Shown here: positions 40,608-47,042 of the stretch, in pieces
Numbering within the stretch: the first letter of the stretch is position 1
How the letters are laid out: each line of letters begins with the position of its first letter
Origin: Apostichopus leukothele
Lineage: Eukaryota > Echinodermata > Holothuroidea > Aspidochirotida > Stichopodidae
Reading direction: 5' to 3'
NCBI GenBank assembly: GCA_010014835.2
Contig: JAAAKB020000024.1
Span: forward strand, 1,659,228 to 1,706,269
Length of the DNA stretch: 47,042 nucleotides
The notes under the pieces: model-generated
Databases searched by the model: none
The model's input: only the letters and a program-made list of their open reading frames with translations
What the model was told of the DNA's origin: nothing
Position numbers and translations under genes: made by a program

Positions 40608-40999
40608 TATTATGCTGAATATGTATCAGTTTATAACTGTTAGTGTTTTAGCGGTCTGTTAGTACTATTCCATAGCTGAATAACAGTAAATCACCTTGTA
40701 CCTGTCCTATTGCAAATATCCATTAGTTTAGTTCAGTATTGATGTCATGTCATGTTTTTATTCCATGACCTCTTTTACTTTAAATGAAATATAAATAATT
40801 AAACCTTCACTCCCATCGAAGAGCTCTATCACAGACCCAGAATATCTCTTACTTTGTTTTAAGTTACAGATTATAGACAGATAGTTGAAGGAAGTTAGCT
40901 GTTGATAAATGTTGTGATTTAATGTTCTTGTATCACTGGTAGAAGATCATACATCTGTATCTTCTGCAAACATCACTTCAGTTGTGAATTCTCTGAATG

Positions 41000-41237
41000 A
41001 TGGAGGCATCTTTTTAGGATAGGTAAATTGAATATGTTCATGTTTATTAGTAATGGAGGCATCTCTATAGGATAGGTAAATTGAATATTAGTAATGGAGG
41101 CATCTCTATAGGATAGGTAAATTGAATATGTTCATGTTTATTAGTAATGAAGGCATCTCTTTAGGATAGGTAAATTGAATATGTTCATTAGTAATGGAGG
41201 CATCTATTTAGGATAGGCATATTGAATATGTTCATAT
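41000..41237 (+). repeat. About 53-bp variable minisatellite
   Basis: Repeats of TAATGGAGGCATCTCTATAG, GATAGGTAAATTGAATATG and TTCATGTTTATTAG. Five copies, some lacking the last part. Presumed 3' UTR. Confidence 0.88.
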
Positions 41238-41335
41238 ATAGTAGTGATATGAGTAGTGGGTAGTATACATGAAATCTGTTTGGTTCATTGGTGTATTAGA
41301 GTTTACCAGCACTGGTAATTCCTGGATCTGAGTCA

Positions 41336-41410
41336 AATTCTATGTGTTGGTGTTACCTCCCCAGAATCTTTATATTCTATGTGTTGGTGTTACCTCCCCA
41401 GAATCTTTAT
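41336..41410 (+). repeat. 37-bp tandem duplication
   Basis: ATTCTATGTGTTGGTGTTAC plus CTCCCCAGAATCTTTAT occurs twice, identical in both copies. Confidence 0.92.
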
Positions 41411-42637
41411 ATTTGTAGATTAAACCTGAAAAATATCAAGAGATCTGTCACCTTGAGATCTGCCAAAATGTACTTAATTGGACTATAAAGTGGAATATTT
41501 AATAACAGTTCTTTGATTTATGTTGAGCTTCATTAGTTAATCCTGTGATATGGAGCTCCATCTGTATATTGAATTTCCACCAGACAGTTTTGTGTGTGAT
41601 CAGTAGTATATGTTATAGATTAGTGGGGTAATCTCCCCAGTTTGAGATATCAGGGGTGTAGGTTTGCATTAATCCCCCAGTTCAAGTTTATATGTAGGGT
41701 TAGAGGAACCTGCAGCACACTTAGTGTTGTCTTAAAAATCTCTCTAAGCCTCACCCCATTTTTTTTCTTGTACCATGAAGTCATTTAAAATGTTAATAAA
41801 ACAAATGTGTAAACTAGCTTAGCATGATTGAATTATCAGGAATAACAATTCCTGTTTTTTAGTCATGGTAAGTGAAAGTTGATTGGATATAACCAGCTTC
41901 TTTTACATGATTTTATACTTGTTAAATGTGTGTGCTAGTAAGTCAAGCAATACCCACAGAACAAGCTGATTTGGACTACCACTTATTAATTGACACACTT
42001 TTCAATCTGCTTTCAAAGTTCTTGTTTTTGTATCTTATCTGATTTCTATATTAAGATGAGAATGAAATAGAGCAGAAGTTAATGCTTGACAAAGATCCTA
42101 GTTTGTACTTACTTTCAAGCAAGCTACTTGTTGTTTTTATTCTCCTATACATTATTACCTGAAATGTAATTTCTTATCTAAGGCCATTGTTTTTAGTACC
42201 TGTAACTCATTGAAACAAATATGAGAAGTTCTTCTCTGTCATAACTGGACTAATTTAGCCAGTCCTCGTCTTGCCAGTTTAAGAAACAGATTAAGATCTA
42301 TCGTTTAGTAGCAAATACATCATGGTATTGTTTGAAGGAGATGTTGTGGTTTTCATGTTCCATCCATTAAATTTATATCTAAGACGTTAAATTTTACTTC
42401 TCATGCTCTCTGTCTGTGTTGGTCATGCTGGGATTTAAATGCCACAGCTATCTGTAAACTGTAATACATTTCTTAACATTTAATGGGCAAGAATTCTGAT
42501 CAAGACTGTTCGGTCTTTTGTAAGTGAAATTGGCTTAGTTGCTACATGACACTCCTAACAAGAAATTAGAAGTAATACAACCAAACCACCCACCAGGGTT
42601 AGGTGTAGAGTTGCAACAAGTCCCTCATTTCACACTA

Positions 42638-42782
42638 ATGTTCTCAACATGTCCAACTAATGTTCTCAACATGTCCCACTAATGTTCTCAACATGTTCAA
42701 CTAATGTTCTCAACATGTCCAACTAATGTTCTCAACATGTTCAACTAATGTTCTCAACATGTTCAACTAATGTTCTCAACAT
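42638..42782 (+). repeat. 22-bp minisatellite, 7 copies, each with a small inverted repeat
   Basis: ATGTTCTCAACAT occurs at 42638, 42660, 42682, 42704, 42726, 42748 and 42770, exactly 22 bp apart, separated by GTCCAACTA-like spacers. ATGTT and AACAT are complementary around CTC, so each unit could form a 5-bp hairpin in RNA. About 450 nt before the candidate poly(A) signal. Confidence 0.93.
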
Positions 42783-43230
42783 GAATCAGAATCTCATCTC
42801 TGCATGTCATCATTCCTCAGCCCAGGTTAAGAACCTTTAACAATATTTTTTTTTTAGAAATTAGGATGTTTTTGTATCAGAAATGTAGCGGCATTATATT
42901 AAAAAAAATATATAAAAAAACTAACGTTTGGGTTATCCCAGATTTGCATTTATGAAGCTAAGACTATTTTTGTTTTTATTTTGTGCAACCAACTCATGAA
43001 CTTTTCCAAATATTTATAAAACTGAGTTTGTTGATAAGAAGTGAACACTAATGGGATTGTCAAGAAATGTTTTTCTGTTTTTGTTCAAATAATGTATTTA
43101 ATAAAAATTGCATATTATTAACTTTGTGTTTTTGTACAGTGTATTGTAAATATTGTACTTATGATATAAGAATTTTAAAAGGCTTTCATGTAATGTCATC
43201 CTTGTATAGAAATGCATGGAAAGAAATGAA

Positions 43231-43236
43231 AATAAA
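43231..43236 (+). terminator. Candidate polyadenylation signal of AGAP
   Basis: AATAAA in an AT-rich context, followed within 60 nt by T- and GT-rich sequence. It is the best-placed hexamer between the AGAP stop and the convergent gene. Position and motif only. Confidence 0.5.
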
Positions 43237-43260
43237 GTTGTAATTGTCAAGTTATTAATA

Positions 43261-45430
43261 TTTTAACATCCTTTGTTCATCTTTATTGTCCGACTGTCTG
43301 TGTTTAACTGTTAATTGCTAGCTATATTATGGAATAGTACAGTTACTGACAATGAATTGAACTATGCTTGGATTTCAAGGAAAGTTCAGAGAATTAAGGT
43401 TTGACAGGAGAGTTGAGGGGTTTCATACTGAATTCTATTTAACATGTGACCAATGTCACTAACTGTTCTTTGAGAGGGGCATGTGGTGCAGTGACATGAC
43501 TTACAATAATTCTACAGATATGGGTTTCAGTGGTGTGGGTACTAACAATTTACTTTGATCTAGTTTGAGAGGGCTCTGAGCTTCTGTAGGTCAATGGTGA
43601 CGCTTCTAATGGTTCTACATAGAGAGGGCTATGTGGTACATTGGTGTGGGCTCTGATGGATCTAGTTTCAGAAGGCTATGTGGTTCTTTGGTGACACTAC
43701 TGATGGTTCTACATAGAGAGGGCTATTGTTTTGAAATGGGATCAACCTTAGGTGTTATTGTGAAATCATTAACAGGAGATATTCAGGTGCAAGCACAACC
43801 AGTTGCTTTAATTTATGGATACACTCAGCTGTAGATATACTCTATAAATTGCTAAATGTCTATTTTGTTAGGTGTAACTCCCTATCCCCTCTCAAAAAGA
43901 TGATTCATGATGATTCCATTAATTAAAGAATATGAAATGACAATAGCAATACACAGATAATAGTTTTCAAGAATGCAAGAATTAATTTCTGTACTTGAAA
44001 GGCTGATGGATTTCAAACATACTGGATAGAAAACCCCAATCAGATGTCACACATGGACCTGTGGCTGGAAATAATGTACTTCTGTATACTATAAGGGCTT
44101 CATTACTTCAACATTATGCTATAAGGCAGGGAATATTGTACTTCTGTATATTAAAAGGCTTCATTACTTCAACATTATGTTATAAGGCTGGGAATAATAT
44201 ACTTCTGTATCCTATAAGGCTGCCATAACTTCAACATTATGCTATAAATTCAGCACTTGATAAAAAAAATCAGTCAACAAAATAATAGGCTATTGTTTAC
44301 AAATATTACAAACTGGTTACCATCAACTCTTCAAGGGTCACTTGAGAACAAAGCTAGCTAATACTTACCCTGTGCACAAATTTGTTTTGATCCAAATAAA
44401 ATGTGGGTGCACCCAACCAAATGAAATCACAAAATGGTTCAAGAATGTTTAATCTGTGAGTTCCAATAGACTGAAGGTGATGGCACTTTTTCACAAGTAA
44501 ATTCTTGTTGAGTTCAACATAAGTCTTATCAAGTTTGTAAATTATGAAAGCAAAAGTAAACCTGAAAGAATGCTGTCATAATGAAGGTACCATACAATTG
44601 TACTCACAAAAATGGAAACTGAAAAAAAATCAATTTTAATAATACAAAGTTTAAAGTTCATTTTGCTTGAGTAAAAGCTAAACATATACTGAAGTATGTC
44701 TAGTGGCTAATGTGTAAGTAGTATCAAAAATAGATGATTGGAGCTTACAAAGAAAATATCACTAAATATCAAAACAATGAATTCTGAATATAAAAAAAGG
44801 AATGAAAATTTTCACAAATTAATTTTGATTGGCTTTACACCTTCACCAAACTAAAGAATGTAGTTGTTGGTCATCATGTAGATAAACATATCATGTTAAT
44901 GCTCCCTCAAGAAACTTTGACACAATACAAAGGATGCACATTAAGTTTTTACAGAAGCATAAATTCTACAGTTACTTCTTTGATGGAAACCCGAAAAACA
45001 TTCAAGGAAGTGTACATAACATGAAAACAAGTGTGAAAGATGATGATTTTGAAAGCTTGCTTTATGCTGTATTATACTAAAAACTACCACATACTGATAT
45101 GCTTAGTCATATATCTGTCATATTTATAGCAATAAGTTGGTATAGCATTATAATGTCATAAGATGGATGTTATCTGTGACTTGCATTGAAGGAAGTCCAG
45201 GACACAGACTGAAGCATCTTCCATTATATAGGAATGACTTGTTAACAATTGAACCAGTTGAAACTTTTAAGAAAAACATACAATTTTTTCATATTCTGGA
45301 AGGTTCATTTGTGGGTCAGTGTTTGGAATAAGGACTTTCATAATTAAGCAAAACCCCATACTAGAGATTCACGCATATTAGTCTGATCTGTGTTTGAACT
45401 TTTACCTGAAATACAATTAGTTGAGAAGAT
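43261..45430. other. Convergent intergenic region / Lifeguard 3' UTR
   Basis: About 2.2 kb between the candidate AGAP poly(A) site and the Lifeguard stop. No coding exon recognised. It contains imperfect repeats of GGTTCTACATAGAGAGGGCT (43557-43727) and a 61-bp tandem repeat (44071-44246). Some of it must be the 3' UTR of the minus-strand gene. Confidence 0.6.
44071..44246 (+). repeat. About 61-bp tandem repeat, 3 copies
   Basis: The unit contains GTACTTCTGTATACTATAAG and TTCATTACTTCAACATTATG, repeated three times with substitutions. Confidence 0.88.
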
Positions 45431-45583
45431 TTAATTAGATGCTTTATTGACTATTCTCAAAAGAAAGAGAAAGAGATTGATAATATCGAGGTAGAGATTG
45501 AGGGCAGCAAACACATATTCCTCTTCATTGATTTCATATTGGTGTTTTCCTCCAAGCATAAGTTGGGTGTCTATCACGATATA
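45431..45583 (-). CDS. Lifeguard/TMBIM terminal coding exon
   Basis: 153 nt, 50 codons plus TAA, with a good polypyrimidine acceptor. It encodes the loop DTQLMLGGKHQYE, the last transmembrane helix (YVFAALNLYLDIINLFLF) and a short cytosolic tail. Its 3' UTR runs left. Minus-strand ATTAAA-type hexamers occur near 44451 and 44640, and an AATAAA at 43287-43282; none is decisive. Confidence 0.93.
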   Translation of the reverse strand, partial: YIVIDTQLMLGGKHQYEINEEEYVFAALNLYLDIINLFLFLLRIVNKASN

Positions 45584-46633
45584 CTGAAATAAAAACCAAA
45601 ATTAACCATCATCATATAAGAGTAGTTCAAATATTGCTGAAGTTACATATGTGCTGGGTATGAAAAACAGACAGCCAAAGGGTCTTAGTGACTTGTTGCC
45701 ATAATTAATACAAGAACAATCAGTACTACCAATCAATTACACAACTGTTGAGTTCATGTGGTAGTCAAGCTAATACACTAATGTCAGCCTGCATACCACA
45801 TACAAAGTTGATTTCATGCTTTACTTTAACAGTTGGCTTAATTACAATGTATTCAGACTTCTTTCTGCGTTATCAGTTAACAAGGTTCATACTGTGATCT
45901 TTCTTGACCTAAATGACTTCTGCACAAACAATAGTCTTTTTGATTCCATACTGAAGGCATAATTAAGGAATCTCTATGGTTGCAATGGCACGTATGTGTC
46001 TGTGTGTATGTGACACTGCATGTGAACATGCTAACTCAGATCTGTACTGTATGATGGCTGTCTTTGATGTGTGGATTGGTCTTAGTGAGTACAAGAACTC
46101 CAAAAGTCAAGGTTAAATGGACTTCACACTTGGTATGTGGATCCACCTTGGCAAGTACAAGAACCATATTGATTTTTGAGGCGGTCAAAGGTCATTTGAG
46201 GTCTGCACATGCCCAAGTCTGAAAACATTGTACACACGATTACTTCAAAATCATAGCTTTAATGAACTTCCTATTGATAATTTTTGGTAACTTGAATATT
46301 TAATGTCTACTCCTTCACTCACAAGAGATATCTGGCTTGGCTGACATTTTAAAGTAATGATCGGACATCATAGTTTCAGTGTCACAAGGTTCATTACAGA
46401 ATCCAATGGAACTAGGCAAGCACTAAGTTGTGTGAGATTCATTACTAGGTAGCTGTTTGATGGAGTTAAATTTAAGTCAACGATGTCCTAAACATAAAAT
46501 GACTCAAACTCTTATACCACAGCACTAACTTCATATTAGAATTATCTGATGAACGGTTAAGTGTACAATATGAGCATTAACTTACTAAACTGAACACACC
46601 GACTCCTAGTGAACAATATACTACATCAAGTAC
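45431..46633 (-). CDS. Lifeguard/TMBIM family membrane protein, C-terminal two exons (partial)
   Basis: Minus-strand gene cut by the right window edge. Exon 46633-46586 (48 nt, acceptor CTTGCAG, donor GTAAGT) encodes VLDVVYCSLGVGVFSL. The last exon 45583-45431 (acceptor TTTATTTCAG, stop TAA at 45433-45431) encodes YIVIDTQLMLGGKH, then EINEEEYVFAALNLYLDIIN and LFLFLLRIVNKASN. DTQLM and EEYVFAALNLYLDIINLF are hallmarks of the Lifeguard/TMBIM (Bax-inhibitor-1 superfamily) C-terminus, covering the last two transmembrane helices with the conserved Asp and acidic pair. Family members are about 230-370 aa multi-pass proteins of ER, Golgi or plasma membrane that modulate Ca2+ leak and cell death. The DTQ form resembles GRINA/FAIM2/TMBIM1, while the LLRI ending recalls TMBIM4; I cannot assign the subtype. 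It is convergent with AGAP. Confidence 0.92.
45584..46585 (-). other. Lifeguard gene intron
   Basis: 1.0 kb between the two Lifeguard exons, minus-strand donor GTAAGT and acceptor TTTCAG. No other feature recognised. Confidence 0.85.
46586..46633 (-). CDS. Lifeguard/TMBIM penultimate exon
   Basis: 48 nt, phase 0 on both sides, encoding VLDVVYCSLGVGVFSL, a transmembrane helix matching the YASLGALLFS segment of Lifeguard proteins. The splice sites read CTTGCAG and GTAAGT on the minus strand. Confidence 0.9.
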
Positions 46634-46679
46634 CTGCAAGGAAGAAAGAAAGAGATAAACAGATCAATAAATAGGAAGA

Positions 46680-47042
46680 GGGATCCCTTGCTCTAGATCC
46701 CTCTACTGATGATCCGTAGCTCTAGATCCCTTTAATGATGATCCCTTGCTCTAGATCCCTCTACTGATGATCCCTTGCTCTAGATCCCTCTACTGATGAT
46801 CCATAGCTCTAGATCCCTTTTAATGATGATCCCTTGCTCTAGATCCCTTTAATGATGATCCCTTGCTCTAGATCCCTCTACTGATGATCCCTTGCTCTAG
46901 ATCCCTTTAATGATGATCCCTTGCTCTAGATCCCTCTACTGATGATCCGTAGCTCTAGATCCCTTTACTGATGATCCCTTGCTCTAGATCCCTTTAATGA
47001 TGATCCCTTGCTCTAGATCCCTCTACTGATGATCCGTAGCTC
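46680..47042 (+). repeat. 29-bp satellite running off the window edge
   Basis: About 12 copies of a 29-bp unit made of two related halves, GATCCCTTGCTCTA and GATCCCTCTACTGAT, with GATCCGTAG and CCTTTAATGAT variants. Lies in the next intron of the minus-strand Lifeguard gene. Full length unknown. Confidence 0.95.

Larger units (their letters stand above)
37990..43260 (+). other. Probable AGAP 3' UTR
   Basis: About 5.2 kb of non-coding, AT-rich sequence follows the stop, with no open frame resembling a protein. It contains minisatellites (38039-38418, 39269-39410, 41000-41237, 42638-42782), a duplicated 37-bp segment at 41336-41410 and a G-rich tract (40580-40607). Its end is inferred from AATAAA at 43231-43236, followed by T/GT-rich sequence; an earlier AATAAA at 41795-41800 could be a proximal site. 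The absence of an intron is assumed, not shown. Confidence 0.55.

Overview
This is a eukaryotic genomic window from an animal. It is AT-rich and dominated by long introns with canonical GT-AG borders, and it carries many minisatellites plus one 100-N assembly gap. Nothing prokaryotic (operons, ribosome binding sites) is present. The two recognisable genes are ordinary metazoan genes. The style (compact exons, multi-kb introns, abundant short tandem duplications, one AGAP-type gene) suggests a marine invertebrate, possibly an echinoderm, but that is inference and not proven here.

Most of the window is one plus-strand gene, an Arf-GAP with GTPase-like, split PH, ArfGAP and ankyrin domains (AGAP / centaurin-gamma family). 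I can place 13 coding exons from 11633 to the stop codon at 37987-37989. Together they give about 702 codons with consistent splice phases everywhere except across the gap. The first 11.6 kb is upstream intron; the N-terminal coding exon(s) lie outside the window. Exon order: N-terminal helix end, P-loop exon, switch-region exon, C-terminal part of the G domain, low-complexity Q/H/P/G linker, [missing: first half of the PH domain, probably inside the 28845-28944 gap], PH-insert exons, second half of PH, ArfGAP zinc-finger exons, ankyrin exons and C-terminal tail. A long 3' UTR with several minisatellites probably ends near the AATAAA at 43231.

A second gene converges on the minus strand at the right edge. 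Two terminal exons (46633-46586 and 45583-45431) encode the C-terminal 66 residues of a Lifeguard/TMBIM (Bax-inhibitor-1 superfamily) multi-pass membrane protein. Its intron at the window edge holds a 29-bp satellite.

The most notable observation is that tandem duplications copy exon-intron boundaries of the AGAP gene in three places. They produce two donors after the first ArfGAP exon, four perfect GTAAGT donors after the first ankyrin exon, and two identical acceptors before the last exon. In the final intron only one donor/acceptor pair gives the full-length protein; the others introduce early stops. Also present are a pair of inverted, TTAA-flanked MITE-like elements, a 621-bp tandem segmental duplication with internal 36-bp repeats, several G-rich tracts with quadruplex potential, and two candidate in-frame cassette exons in G-domain introns.
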